Origin: Takakia lepidozioides
Lineage: Eukaryota; Streptophyta; Takakiopsida; Takakiales; Takakiaceae
Assembly (NCBI GenBank): GCA_030704615.1
Contig: CM060734.1
Span: 59,972,042-60,036,041 of the forward strand
DNA length: 64,000 nucleotides
Reading direction: 5' to 3'
This document shows positions 26,658 to 38,723 of this stretch, piece by piece. Within the stretch, counting starts at the first letter, position 1, and the number at the start of each line of letters is the position of its first letter. A program made the position numbers and the translations under genes. The notes under the pieces are model-generated. The model was given only the letters and a program-made list of their open reading frames with translations, did not search any database and had not been told where the DNA came from.

Positions 26658-27628
26658 AACTGTAGAGGCTGACTCTATTGGCTACACCTGAAGTTATTTG
26701 GTAAAATGCGGGAGGCTAAAAGAAAGCCTTTCTGGTACAGGGAGAAACACCCTTCATTGTTCATGTGTTTTCTATGAAGTTCTGAAGAAACCTCAAAATA
26801 ATGACATGAGGTACAAATATATCTCATCCACGAACTATAAGAGAACAGGGTAAACACAGTGCACGTTAACCCCTAAAGGACTAACCCCAATTTTTGGGTC
26901 CACCCCCAAAAAATTGACCTTTCCCATCTAAATAATTTATATCTTGAGATTTCCTCAGGCCTCGTAAAACTGACCGTTGTAATATGTTCCTATCTACCCC
27001 AGCGATGACCACAAAAAACCCGCGCCCGCAGACAGAAAACGAATCGCGGCAAACTCCTCTAACCTCGTGCTGATGACCACGATATCACCTCAGTAGAACC
27101 TACATAAATAGATAATTATTATTATTTAAGAAATTATAAACAGGGGACAGAGGCCCTGGATGAGAACTTTATTGAGGATGGGAAAAAAAATTAAAACCCT
27201 TGAGTGCCATTGGCTGCCATAAGGCTGTTCGCGCGGTAGCCGTGCTGGATAATTGAGAACCCATACTGGAAGCTATATTGTGACTTCCATCATGCTGTAA
27301 ATGGGGTGAAAATGATACCCCCTAGGAAGAGAACTGGTGAGCGAGAGATAGAGGATGGAGCACGGCACCTATCTATGAAATTGAAAACGCATTGCTGATG
27401 AGGATTGGACATGCTTCCAGTTAATTTCGGTTCTTTCAAACTCCGGGGATGCCGAAGAGGTAGCCTCTGTGCCCATTCCAAAAGGGGGGGGGGGGGGGGG
27501 GATTGATTCTGCCCAATCGCAGGTGAGTCCATTAACACTGCAAATAATCCCATGCTTGCCCTAGGATGCTCCGAAGGCATTTGAGGAATTTTTTGATAAT
27601 CTCACATAAGATTCTTTAGTAGGCTTGG
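26658..27628. other. Intergenic region with a poly-G tract
   Basis: AT-rich and without a recognisable gene. An 18-base G run lies at 27484-27501. No RNA gene or protein similarity is seen. Confidence 0.5.
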
Positions 27629-27838
27629 TACACCCATTACCATCTTTAGTCTAAGATGCAGTACTGTTTTATATTGATGATATGGTTTTATGCACATTTG
27701 ATATTTTTACCAAGTATTTTTGTGGATATTGTATCACACGAGTACCACCAAAATCTTCATTCTTGGTAAAAGTATTGATACTAATAACCATGAGTAAATA
27801 ATTAGTTTATCTCAGACTAAAGATAAATAATGGGTGTA
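27629..27838. mobile_element. MITE-like long-hairpin element, about 210 bp
   Basis: The left end TACACCCATTACCATCTTTA and the inverted right end match over about 29 bases with few mismatches, and inner segments also pair (left GATATTTTTACCAAG with right CTTGGTAAAAGTATTGATAC). The unit thus folds into a nearly full-length hairpin. It is AT-rich with no coding capacity. I could not fix a target-site duplication. Confidence 0.65.
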
Positions 27839-27974
27839 GGCACTATGGAATAAGGCCCAATATTCATAACTTATTCATACATCAAGTAGGAAGCTTACTT
27901 TGCTAAATAATGCTATAACAGTACCTAATTCACAGAATTGCAACTAAAAGGAAAGTGATTCATCGAATGCCATG

Positions 27975-28636
27975 TTAGCTCATATCTTGCAGCTCTACCA
28001 TGCTTGATTGTGTGACGATCAATGACGGACATGACTCTGACTGAAGGTTTTGGTAATTTTGAGCACAACAATCATGGGCATATGTTGTGAAAATCAGGTT
28101 CTGCTTTCTGACCTTCGTGATCTCCATCTCCTTCCTCTTCTGAAGAATTCTCATGTCAAACAAGTTGTGTTTCCCATAAGCTGGAGGCAGAAAACATTTA
28201 GCACAAAGTGCTACATATAAGGTGGAGGTTTTTGGATAACAGTGCTGATTCTTACCCCCGATGAACTTCGCGCCTCAGCGCGAGGTGGTGTTGCCAAAAA
28301 TGCTCGTCTGCCTGGAAACACCACCTTTTCCAAATGTATTCTTCCTCCAACCCGTTGAGGCCTAAACCCTACAAAAGCTTGCCATGGACCGATATTGCTG
28401 CCAGCCAGACACCTTGCAACAGAGGCCAGCGAAGGCTTCTCACCTCTACCGGCGTCACAAAACGCCCTCCTTACGGTTGTGAAACCAGAAAGAGCTGCAA
28501 GAGACTTCAACGGCTTATGTCTGATTGTAGCAGGAACCAGAGCTGCAGATTTATTTGCGGCTACGGACGAATAATGACCGGTAAGCGTTCCAATTGCCAT
28601 TGTGCTGGGATTTGAAAGACTCGTCCGTGTTGCCAT
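27975..28636 (-). CDS. Probable plastid-targeted protein, 5' exons only (unrecognised)
   Basis: The first exon, from the ATG ending at 28636 to a GGGG|GTAAGA donor near 28,250, encodes about 130 residues rich in Ser, Ala, Arg and Pro and poor in acidic residues, as in a chloroplast transit peptide (MATRTSLSNPSTMAIG at the start). A second exon after a 75-nt intron would read YGKHNLFDMRILQKRKEMEI and ends at AAG|GTCAG near 28,110. The two exons do not join in frame with the splice sites I can see, so a site is wrong or the gene is damaged. No further exon is evident below 28,100 before the MITE. I do not recognise the family. Confidence 0.4.
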
Positions 28637-28642
28637 GGCCAA

Positions 28643-30003
28643 AACCTGAGGCGGGGTAGGTGACAGATATTTGACTGCTGAGACAATCTTTGAATACTAA
28701 ACTTTGAAATAGCCAGGTTCAATCACCAGCGGAAATTCGGGAACGAGAGCAGGGGAAGGGACGCACTGGGAGATTCTGTGAGCAGCCCAAGTTAGTGTAT
28801 TGCTTTGCAGTGATGCAACTCCGATCTCCATCTCCATTCTTCACAGTTCCAGCGTCCCGCGCAGCAGCAAGGAGAAGCCGGTCGATTGTTCCAGAACATA
28901 CGCCAAGAGCGCAGAGACAGCGAGTGAACGAGTGGGGGATGGATGAAGTTCGTCGACCGATCCGATGCTCGACCTTCTCCTCACATGCCCGGAAGCAAGC
29001 GAGACTGCTGCGTAGGGACAATCAAAGGCAGCCATGGAGGAGTTGGGAAGCTTGAAAGGAAGCTTCACAGCAAGTTAGGGAAGCAATTGGTGGAGGCGGT
29101 CAAGTCCGTTGCTGCAAAACGATTGTGTTGGGTGAGAACTGCTGCTATCAAAACGGGTATACAAATTGTGGCCTTCGTAGTTTCTTCATGGTACTCGCTG
29201 CATTCTGAAAACCAGAAAGGAAACTGAGACTTGGGATTACCGTGAATCAAGTGGACATTTATTGAGTTGTCTGATGATGAGTTGCGTGAGCTTTGGTGCG
29301 GAGGCAGGGATGGAATGTGGGTGGATGCGCTAATCTCAGAAGAGCACAGCTTAAGCACGAAACCGTTGGTGGATTGCTGCCACAAGGAACATGTGTGGGT
29401 AGATGGGCAGTGGGAGGAGCTGGAAGAAGGTCAGCAGAAGTCTGTGGCAATCCCTGGGTTAGCGGCTTCGCGAAACCGCTTTCAGTACGAGAGTCTCTCC
29501 TTTTCTGCTGTTGTATATCTCCCGACCACATGAGGGATCGTAGCACTCCCTGATCGCGTCATAATATTTTGGTGTTCAACAAAGTGTTTGGAGGTGCATG
29601 GGGTGTTCTGCGTCGAACTCCAATAAATTCTTACGGCTTAGCCCAAGTAGGGTGAGGGGATATTGGTTGCCTTCAAACAGAAGTGGAGCCTGAACTCTAT
29701 GTGTTGGGGGCCCCAACAGGGAGTTGACAAATGTTTTCCGTTGTATCCTTTTTTCATGATGAAAGTAATCGTATGTTTAACTTGCACGATGAAGGTGTCA
29801 CAGCTGGTGTCTCACAGTTGGTTGGCCCGTTTCAAACGTTTACCTCCATGCTCTGGTTTCGAATGGCTAAAACCCTTTGTTAAGCCCTGTCAATCTGTGG
29901 CAAGGAGCCTGTCCTCATGAAGTGATATTCCACTGAATATGTCGGAGCATCCAGATTCACTACACGAATTTTGAGATGAAATATTTATAACAACGAATCT
30001 CAA
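28643..30003 (+). other. Intergenic region with a degraded PPR-associated segment
   Basis: At about 29,267-29,420 a frame reads GGRDGMWVDALI and HVWVDGQWEELEEG. A related segment occurs at 33,880-34,010 (AWVDGQLE) in front of a similar GHVRMLCEAGHLKEAL sequence, so both appear to be copies of one PPR-gene leader. No intact gene is present. Confidence 0.45.
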
Positions 30004-31420
30004 TTGTGCAGGATGGCTGCATTGAATCAGGCACATTTATTTGTATCAGGCAGCTCCACCGTAATCGCTTTTTTTGAAAGTGGACTAAGAGAGGGAGTCA
30101 ATAAGGTCTCATGTGGTACTTGTGGAGATGTGAGGACATTATTGAAGGCAGGACATCTGAAAAAGGTGCTGCACATTTTGAACCAACAAGACACTTCTGC
30201 AGACTCCATTACTTATGGCAGAGTGCATCAAGAGGAAAGGCCTAGCAGAGGGGAAGCATGTGCATGCCCACATGATCCAAAGTGGACTCAAGCCAAACAT
30301 CTTTGTACTCAATACCCTTGTCAACATGTATGCCAAGTGTGGGAGCTTGGAGGATGCACGCCAAGTGTTTGACAAAATGCCTGAACGAGATGTGTCTACT
30401 TACATGGAATATAATGATGGCAGGGAATGCCACGCATGGATTTGGTTAGGAGACTTTGAAGATCTATGAACAAATGATATAGGAGGGGTTGAAACCCAAT
30501 AAGGTCTCGTTCATTTGTGTTCTAAATGCGTGTGCCAGCCTTCCAGCCCTGGAAAAGGGCAAAGATATCCATGCTGACACTGTCAGAGCGCAGATTACGC
30601 CAGATGTCATTCTGGACACTGCCCTTCTTGCTATGTATGCCAAAGGTGGGAGCATAAGGAATGACCGTCAAGTGTTCGACACCATGGCTCGCCGGAATTT
30701 GGTCTCATGGAATGCCATGATCACAGGATATGCGCAGCATGGCTATGCTAAGGAGGCTTTCGACAGCTACGAGCAGATGATACGGGAAGGGGTGACACCT
30801 GATAAGATCACCTTCACGTGCATGCTCAATGTGTGTGCGAGCCTAGCAGACCTGGTAAAAGGCAAAGAGGTCCATGCTGACATCGTGAAAGCTGGAATTA
30901 CGTCAGATGTAATTCTGGACACTGCCTTCCTTACCATGTATGCAAATGTGGGAGCATAAGAGATGCACGGCAAGTGTTTGACAGTATGCCTCAACGAAAT
31001 GTCGTCTCATGGAACGCCATGATTGCAGGACATGTCATGAATGGGTTTGGTAAAGAGGCTGTAGACATCTACGAACAAATGATACGGAAAGGAGTGATGC
31101 TTGACAAAGTCGCTTTTACTGGCATTCTCAATGCATGTGCCAGCATGGGAGCCCTGGAGAAGGCAAAGTGGTCCATGCCAACATCATGAAAGCTGAAATT
31201 CTTCCAGATGTCATCCTGAATAATGCCCTTGTTGATATGTATGCGAATTGTGAGAGCATGTGAGAACAAATCCAACAAGAAGGCTTGAAGCCCAATGGCA
31301 TCACATTTACATGTCTTCTCTATGCATGTAGCAGTGGATGAAGGCCATTACTTCTTTGATTCCATGAGTGGAGATCATGGCCTCACCCCCACTGTGGAGC
31401 ATTTTAGGGTTCAGGGTTCA
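30004..31420 (+). pseudogene. PPR (PLS-type) pseudogene
   Basis: Pentatricopeptide-repeat proteins bind organelle RNA. Successive repeats are clear: HVHAHMIQSGLKPNIFVLNT then LVNMYAKCGSLEDARQVFDK; HADTVRAQITPDVILDTALL; RNLVSWNAMITGYAQHGYAK; GVTPDKITFTCMLNVCASLA; RNVVSWNAMIAG. The frame changes near 30,205, 30,400, 30,485, 30,957 and 31,175, and stops occur in several repeats, so no full protein can be made. The last recognisable piece (GDHGLTPTVEHF) is near 31,390, where E-motif sequence would begin; no DYW domain is seen. Confidence 0.88.
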
Positions 31421-33383
31421 GGGTGGTCAACAAAGGCTTGCAAAAGTAACAAAAAGTAAAAAAAATATTGAACAAAGACAGTAAATTTTAAAGGGGGGCG
31501 GTTCGGACCCAAATACAAATGCAATGGAAACCAAGACAAATGCATACAAAGTGCACCTATCGTGCCTGAAGGGATGCTATAAAACTATTATGTCTTATGC
31601 AAGGCCTCCCGCCCTCGGGAGATAAGGTTTTCTAATTGAAGAATAAGGCACTTTCGTTCCAACGGTAAGCTTTTTTTTATGTTTGCTTCTCCTTGTTTAG
31701 TGACAAAAATCTTGCTCACTATGGGCAAACATGCGCTCAAGGCACTCACAAACATAGGGTCAAGTCTCAACCCCTAGTTGGAAAACTTTTATGCCCCACC
31801 TTCAAAAAGAGGTTCGTACCTCTAAGGAAAAATGGGAGGGATTACCGCATAAGGTCATCGACGAGAAGGTTAGGTCGGCAGAGGCTTGCACATGCCCACA
31901 GTCCTCTGATCGCTCGAGATGAACTCGAGGGAGGATCAACCAAGTCCCTTCTCTCTGACCATCGGGCGTATGACAGGGGAACCGTGTAGTTGGGGCTAAA
32001 TTAGCTTATCCAACATGATTACCATATACCCCCAGCCGCCTTCCCCATTGTAAGCGGTGGCTAAGATGGCGTCAAACGGAAGGCTCTATACGCCCGTGCT
32101 TCGGAAAGAAAAAAAAGCCTCGAAAGTATCCAAGGGTTGGGATTCCCCTTGGAGCCGAGCACCCCTATCCAAGTTGCCCGGGTTTTGGGTTTCGGGTTTA
32201 TAAAAGAGTGGAGACAAATGTTACATGCAACAAGATGCGGACCGCGAATGCACCGGGTGCAATAAGAACACAATCCGAACCAAAAAGTTTTTAAGGGGGG
32301 CCGGGTATGGGCGCCTTGAAAAAACTTGTAGATATCTAGATCCTGGGAATCAAAACTAAGAGCGTTGATCTAGAGAGACAGCAAGCTAGAAAAGAAGTGA
32401 TGTTGAGACGTTCTAAGATGCGACTGCAAAGATATGCAAAGAGACAAATATATGTGATTGAAACTATTTCACTGAGATGACAGGAGAATAGTACCCTATC
32501 TCTTTTGCTAAAGAATAGACACATTAGAGAACAACTTAGATGCTCATCTAACACGCAACATTCGAAAAGGAGTTTAAAGCATGCAATAGATGATAGCAAA
32601 CCTAAGGCTCAACAACATAGAAGAAACATTGAGACAAGAAACCTTAGATGCAGATTAGTAGCCAATTTCTATAAAGTCCCAGACTAGTTTCGCTCAACAA
32701 GTGAGCTCATCAGTGGGAGAGAAACGGAATAGGTTTAGGGTTTAGGGTTTACAAAAGATTGGAACTATAAATGTAGCAGTATAACAAATTTGAACCGCGA
32801 ATGCACCGGGTGCAATAGTAGCACAACGTAGACTAAAAAGTTTTGTAGGGAGGCAGTCTATGTATCCCGGGTCTGTTGTGCACGCGTATCTCAATATGAA
32901 CGCCATTCGTCTGAAATATGCGAAGGTCAGAATTAATTCTACACCTATGTAATTGCAAGAAGAAAAACATAGTAGATGTGCCATTTTTGAAAACTTCCCA
33001 AATCCACTTTTATATGGACTAATTCCATTGGGAATTGAGAGCTATGGATTAATTTATACCTAAAAAACAGGTAGATTTGCTCTAGTTCATAGCATCTTTT
33101 TTTTTTGAGTTTTGGGATGTCATCTTTTACTAAAAAGATATGCAAACCTATTATCTAGGATGGCCAGGTGGTAGATGGACAAACGGTTGTAAATTTAAAG
33201 TTTTGATGTCTAAGATCTTTTTCATTTAAATTTTATAATAAATAATATCTTCAATGGAGTGGGACTCTTTACTAAAAATGTTAATGTTATTATTTTTATG
33301 AAAAAAAAGAAAAAAAACTCAAATTGTTTTTTTTCCATGGACTCAACATCTTCCGCTTGTGGTCCACCCAACCTTGCATAATC
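31421..33383. other. Unassigned repeat-rich region
   Basis: No gene is recognised. Two related blocks (32,165-32,340 and 32,720-32,880) share ACCGCGAATGCACCGGGTGC and an AAAAAGTTTT segment after a GGGTTT start. Short telomere-type runs occur at 31,402-31,422 (variant) and 32,734-32,751 (TTTAGGG, 2.5 copies). It may be old LTR-element sequence. Confidence 0.4.
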
Positions 33384-34177
33384 CCTTGGTGTGGAATGGA
33401 GGCTTTGGGGATGTATGAGCAAATGAGACCGGAAGGAGTGAAGCCAGACAAGGTCACCTTCATTTGCGTTTGCAATGCATGTGCAAGGTTGGCAACCCTG
33501 GAAAGGAGCAAAGAGGTCCATAGTGACATCATCAAAGCGGGAATAGTACCAAACATCATTCTGAACAATAAAATGGTGGACATGTATGTGAAATGCGGCA
33601 GCATTGAGGATGCAAAGGGAGTGTTCTACTCTATGGCAGAAAGAAACGTGGTGTCTGGGAGTGCCATGATTACAGGATATGCCCAGCATGGGTGTGGAAT
33701 GGAGGCTCTGGGGATATATGAGCAAATGAGGCTGGAAGGGTGAAGCCCAACAAGGTCACCTTTGTTTATGTAATATGTTTGCAATGCATATGCAAGCCTG
33801 GTAGCCCTGGAAAGGGACCAAAGAGGTCCATGGTGACATCATCAAAGCAGGAATCGTACCAGGCGTACCTGAGGATGCAAGGATGGAGTGTGGGTGGACA
33901 GAATCATCCGAGAGGACCAAATTTCAAGCATAAGATTGCCCATGAATCCCTGTGGATTAATAGCCACAAGAAACCTGCATGGGTGGATGGTCAACTGGAA
34001 GTAGGAGCAGCAGCAGCGGCACACTTGATAAAATCAGGAACATGCACAACTTCCAATAGAGGACCTCAAGAGGGAATCCATATTTCCTCCTTTTGTGGCT
34101 CTTCTGGGCATGTGAGGATGCTATGTGAGGCAGGGCACCTGAAAGAGGCTCTAAGCATGGAGCAGTATGTTCTGTAG
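33384..34177 (+). pseudogene. PPR pseudogene fragment
   Basis: Repeats such as EGVKPDKVTFICVCNACARL, EVHSDIIKAGIVPNIILNNK and RNVVSGSAMITGYAQHGCGM are followed by a stop at about 33,742 and a frame change into KPNKVTFVYV. Beyond 33,860 it resembles the leader of the 30-kb copy (AWVDGQLE, GHVRMLCEAGHLKEAL). It is a partial, rearranged relative of that pseudogene. Confidence 0.8.
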
Positions 34178-35213
34178 TGTGATATACCGACCAAACTTTT
34201 GTGGTTTTGTAAATACACAGAGTTTTGACCAGAACTAGGACTTCCGTGTCATGCTCCACTTCACCTGCCTCGGGAGAAGTAATGTTTTGCTTGGGGAAAG
34301 TATGCTTGCTCAAGCAGTAAGTATATTGGGGAGAACGAATCTAATGTAGTGGAAAACAGCATCACCATCAAGTAACAGGGAGTGACTGTTATTGTAAAAT
34401 ATAAAGGGACCAAAACACAGCTGAGTGGGCCCAGATAACTCAGTAGAGAGTTTGCTCGGAACACAGTAGAAAGTTGTCGAAAGGAACCATAGCAAAGCTG
34501 ATACAACAGCTGAGATCGCAGGGAATCCAGTGGCTATGGTCAAGTAGCAACAGATGAGGCAAGAAAGAAGTTTAGGGATGTTTTTCTTTGTGTAAAGCAA
34601 CATTGATAGTAACATCACCATAAAAAATGGTGTGGATATTGCATTAAAATTGGCTGTTGCCGCTTCTCACTCGAACCAAAGCTGAAACCCTTTCCGTACC
34701 AAAACCAGAATTGAAAGAGAAATACTAAACCATCTACCCAAAGAAGGAAATGAAGGAAAGCTTCTAAGAAGAGGGAGCTTGCGAGATAGAAGAGAGCCTT
34801 GCAGTTGTGACTCCTCCACTCCTGTTTCAGCCAGTGTTAGAGTCTCAGCCCTCTATGTATTCTCGCTCCTTCATCACGCCCATGCTTGTAATTCCCCTGT
34901 TCCACAACTCACCTTTGCTTCATCTTCACTGGACGTGTGATTTCACCTCTCCCACAACTCCGGATGTTCATCTTCTCCTCCCCTTCACTTCCCCTTCACT
35001 AGACGCTTCGTGGTCACAAGGTCCTAAAATTAGCTAAAAACATAATATAGTCTAAACATTGGCGTGTATCTGTCTACACGGTCTTTAGAGTATGAAAAAG
35101 AAAGGTACACCGCTCTGACTGTTGGGTACCCAAATCACAGTTTGGGTTCTGGGGTCGGTTGTAGTTTAAAGAGGCCCTCAGACTCATGTAACGGTGATGT
35201 GAGAGGTTGCGAA
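34178..35213. other. Intergenic region
   Basis: Nothing recognisable on either strand. The 3' UTR of the cyclase-family gene lies at the upper end. Confidence 0.5.
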
Positions 35214-37807
35214 TTACTGTGTTAGGATGCATCGAATTGGAGAACCCTCGGCCTTCACAAGCTTCAAGGGGAGGCAATGCATGTTGTACAGGCCCACATC
35301 GACGTCATCCAAGTTGAGCCCCTCCACGAGTATGAGTTTCTGTAGCACATCACCAGAAGAACTCTTTGATAAGACAAATGCTTTCCTTTCAACGTTGCAG
35401 CGACATACTCTGAAGCACCCTGAAGCACATAATCCTATGACAAAGTAAACTGCCTTACCTCTCTGAGTCTCGTAGGGCTTGTTACACCTTCTCACAAACA
35501 CACCCAAAGGAGTATTGAGAGACAAGAGAGAGGAGGGGAAAGACAGACACCTTTCTTAAAAGCACTCGATGGGTAGCTGCAAGGTCATCATAACTTGTAA
35601 CTGAAAGGTAATCAAGGCCTGCACCACAAAACTCAATTCACGAAACTGGTGCAATAATCAAACACTGTGGCTAGTGTCCTTGAGCACTACAATGGATGGG
35701 TCCAGGGACATGATCAGAAACTTGCAACAGGAAAGTTGAATTGGCAATAGCACCGTTCAAGGTGGACATGCAGATAAAAGACATCTCGATCTAATTGTAT
35801 GGGAGTTTTCATTCATGGGCCGGCATTGAAATCACCGTGACATGTCCATGCAAGCTAGAGGGGTGGAGAAGCAGTGTTGGAATAAACCTCCAGCTTTTTA
35901 TCACTCAAGAGTCTGGAGTCTGGAGAGGGAGATAGTGTGAGAGAGGACTGACCAATCAACCTGATTTCAGTGTGGTGGACGAGCCAGTCAGCCCCATCGA
36001 GAGTGAGTCCCACATAGCTAGTGTCAAATTCTCTTTTCCACATCAGCTGCCTAGCTCACACACAATACCATCTGGCCTGATAAGCAGAATGAAACAAGTA
36101 AACCACTCGAGATAAGACTGAGGGCTTCGTGAAGGTAAGCTACTACGCTTTTATGGTCTTCTTGAAAAAGTAAATGCTTCTGCCAGGGATGACCATTTTC
36201 TGCTGAGACATCGACATCTCCTGCAAAGCTCACAGTACATGTTACCCAGTCCCATCTGCAGGAAATCATTTGTGAACAAGAAAGTGGAGTACCTATCTGT
36301 GTTCAGAGTCTTGAAGATTATGCGCTCTACTCCAAGTGGAATACGGAGGGCTTCCATTACCTCCGCTGTAACCACAATCTCATTTTGCAAATGTTTTCTC
36401 AATATGAGTCACAAAACAATATGCAAGCTGATAGCATAGTTCCCATTGGATACTGACACCATCCTGAATAGCTTTTGTCATGGTAGAGACAGAAGATCCA
36501 ACTCAAAACGTCAAGGCAGACAATCCCATGACGGGCCGGTCTCAAGGGCGATCTCGTACAGGACTCTGAGCTCTGATACCAGGTGTTGCGCACCTCAGCA
36601 GTGAGAGGGATAACAAAAGACAAAGTGATAGAGATGAAAGGAACCTTGTGTAATGCCTGGACTGGCAGGAAAAAATGCTATCTAACAATGAATAGAGACG
36701 CGAACATTGCTTCTTAACTGGATAAAAAATCCACCTGTCAAATTTGAGTCCCTGGGAGCATCCACAAGCAGTACTGGACCTGCCATAACACAGATCAGCA
36801 CCCCTCCTGGATTATGATAACTCAACAAAAATCAGTGGTCCAAATGCAAGGTAGTCAATAATCATCAACAGAACTCTGCAAGGCCAAAAGCCTCAGTGTG
36901 ACTGCAGGAAAATGGTTGTCATGGACTGCGTCTCAAGTTTCATGGCAAAGTGTGAGAGGGTCGTAGTATATATATTAGTCTTCAGGGACGGGCTATCTAG
37001 CAAGTGCATTTCCTTTACAAACAGAGATGAACTACATGGCAGTGAGGTAGTCATGTTTCCATTTGTGGTGTCTCTTCTCATTGAGAGAGGTGCCCTATGG
37101 GTGGCCCTTAGACAGTGCTCACCTCCTACCAAAAAGCAAGCGGTCCTCATGGGGGAAGGAGGCAGAGCTCTGGCTGGCATCATTCTTCTCCTAATCAAGA
37201 TTCTTTGCTCACTTGCATATAACTCAGATGCAAACCGTCCAACAATTCCATGATATATATAAGGCTTATTACTATACTGAAACCCCCCTCTCGCTCTGCT
37301 ACGGCGGAGGGAATTCGTTTTTGGGTCTCTCCTTCTCCCACAAGACAACCGCCACTCACCATCTCTTTCCCAGGCACACAAAGTAAAGCCAAACATGTGG
37401 CTCCACAGAAATTCACAAACACTCATACCATTGAGCACATTTAGATCCAACGAGGCCACATCAAGCCCTAGCTCATAAGCCTCCTGCACAGCGTGTCCCG
37501 GAGCATCGACATGGGTTCCCATGTGCACAGTTCGCAGCTTCAGTTCGGACAGATTGACCTCCGACCCTTCAGCGATGCTCTCCACCAGGCGCACTGGAGT
37601 CCCCAGCCCCTCGTCCGAGTCCCAGATTGGCATATCTTCCCTGTAGCTGTGGGTTATGTCTATAATCTTCCTTTGGCTCTTCATGGGAGAGCCTTCAACT
37701 CGGCAGAGCTGGGGCTCCAGGCCGGACGGGTAGGCATCTATTGTAACCGAGTCCAGAGCTCTGCCTGCGTGAAACAGCAGCACAAAGATCAGCAAGAAGA
37801 CCACCAT
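35214..37807 (-). CDS. Cyclase-family protein (kynurenine-formamidase-like), six exons, complete
   Basis: Exons in coding order are 37429-37807, 36735-36779, 36293-36365, 35953-36050, 35551-35618 and 35214-35339. All junctions are GT-AG and in phase, giving 789 nt and a 262-residue protein ending at TAA 35214-35216. An N-terminal hydrophobic signal peptide ([14 protein letters not shown]) predicts entry to the secretory pathway. The metal-binding family motif HxGTHxDxPxH is present as [11 protein letters not shown] near residue 100. Later blocks [46 protein letters not shown] and [19 protein letters not shown] are those of plant cyclase-like proteins. The family contains metal-dependent amide hydrolases related to kynurenine formamidase; the plant substrate is uncertain. 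The gene appears intact despite LINE and LTR-element fragments in its introns. It is divergent from the coiled-coil gene at 38.7 kb. Confidence 0.92.
36090..36240 (-). repeat. LINE 3' fragment in a cyclase-gene intron
   Basis: On the minus strand it reads [18 protein letters not shown], closely like YEDQKCLAAYLHEAFTLR at the end of the LINE at 52.1 kb. Only the extreme 3' coding end is left. Confidence 0.65.
36570..36581 (-). other. Initiator-tRNA primer-binding site of an LTR-element remnant
   Basis: In the minus sense it reads TGGTATCAGAGC, the classic complement of the initiator tRNA-Met 3' end. It is preceded by GCGCAACA-CC, as expected for an LTR end plus two bases. No matching second LTR was found, so the element is a fragment inside the cyclase intron. 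Confidence 0.5.
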
Positions 37808-38723
37808 AGCTCGTCAGTGATGGTCATTCACAGTGCCCAGTTGTGCTGGGCTTACTCTTCACTCTCTCTCCCTCCCTTATAAGTTAAGTATTTCCGTGGT
37901 CCTTACTAACTCTCTCCCCAAATACTCCATCCCTAAGGGGATGGATGTGAGTGGAAGGAGGAGATGACATCCAGGTGGGAAGGATGGAGCAGTCAAAGCT
38001 TTGGATGAATAGGGGTGCGACATCCAAGCAGCGCTAACTAACTTGTTTAACTAACTTCTTTAACGGTTAGCCGGGCCTTGTCTTCCTGCTCGGATCGGAT
38101 CCCTTTGTCTGTCTGTGCACACAACGCTGCGCTCTCCTGCAGTGAAGTGCACGAACTCAACCTATTGGCTGTGCCGGCCTGGTAATACACCTCGTGCGGT
38201 CCTTCTCTGTGTAGGATTGTGCTGCTTTCCCGATCTTTCTTAATCTTGTTGAACTGGAATCGTTTTTTTTTTTCCCAGTGGCGGTCCTAAAGGTTTCTCC
38301 GCTGGAGTCGGTACTCCCTCTTACTCTCTCCTTGCTCTCTCCTCTTTACATGTATCCATATGTTTCCCCCTCTCAGGAATTCCTGGATCCGGTTCCACTC
38401 ACACTGTGAAACGTGTGTTGTCATTCGATTACATGTAGTGACTTGCATGTCATCGTCTCCGATTAAACGCCATTGCCTCTGTCCCGTATTTTGTTCCTTT
38501 GCGTTTGCATCTCTGGTCACGGTGCTTGTTTGAACTGTGTCTCTTTTCTCCTGTGGAAGATTCTAGTTCTTGGCCCTTTCCATCACGGAGACGTTTTTAC
38601 CCTAGGTCCCAAGAGGTTTGGATGGAGCCACAAATCTTCTAGCCGGTGTGTTGTCACCCTTATAAGCACATCTGCTCCCAAATCAAGTCTGCCCCGTATG
38701 AGAATCGACAGTGAGTATCAAAC
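37808..38723. promoter_or_regulatory. Divergent promoter region
   Basis: This 0.9-kb spacer separates two genes read outward, the cyclase gene (-) and the coiled-coil gene (+). It should hold both promoters and 5' UTRs. Pyrimidine-rich CTCT runs occur near 37,860-37,920 and 38,310-38,370. No clear TATA box was assigned. Confidence 0.45.

Noticed and set aside
30004-31420. An intact PPR gene
   Set aside because: At least five frame changes and several stops interrupt the repeats.
36893-37428. A 304-residue single-exon cyclase protein
   Set aside because: Past the donor at 37429 the frame is intron read-through; the conserved family sequence continues in spliced exons.
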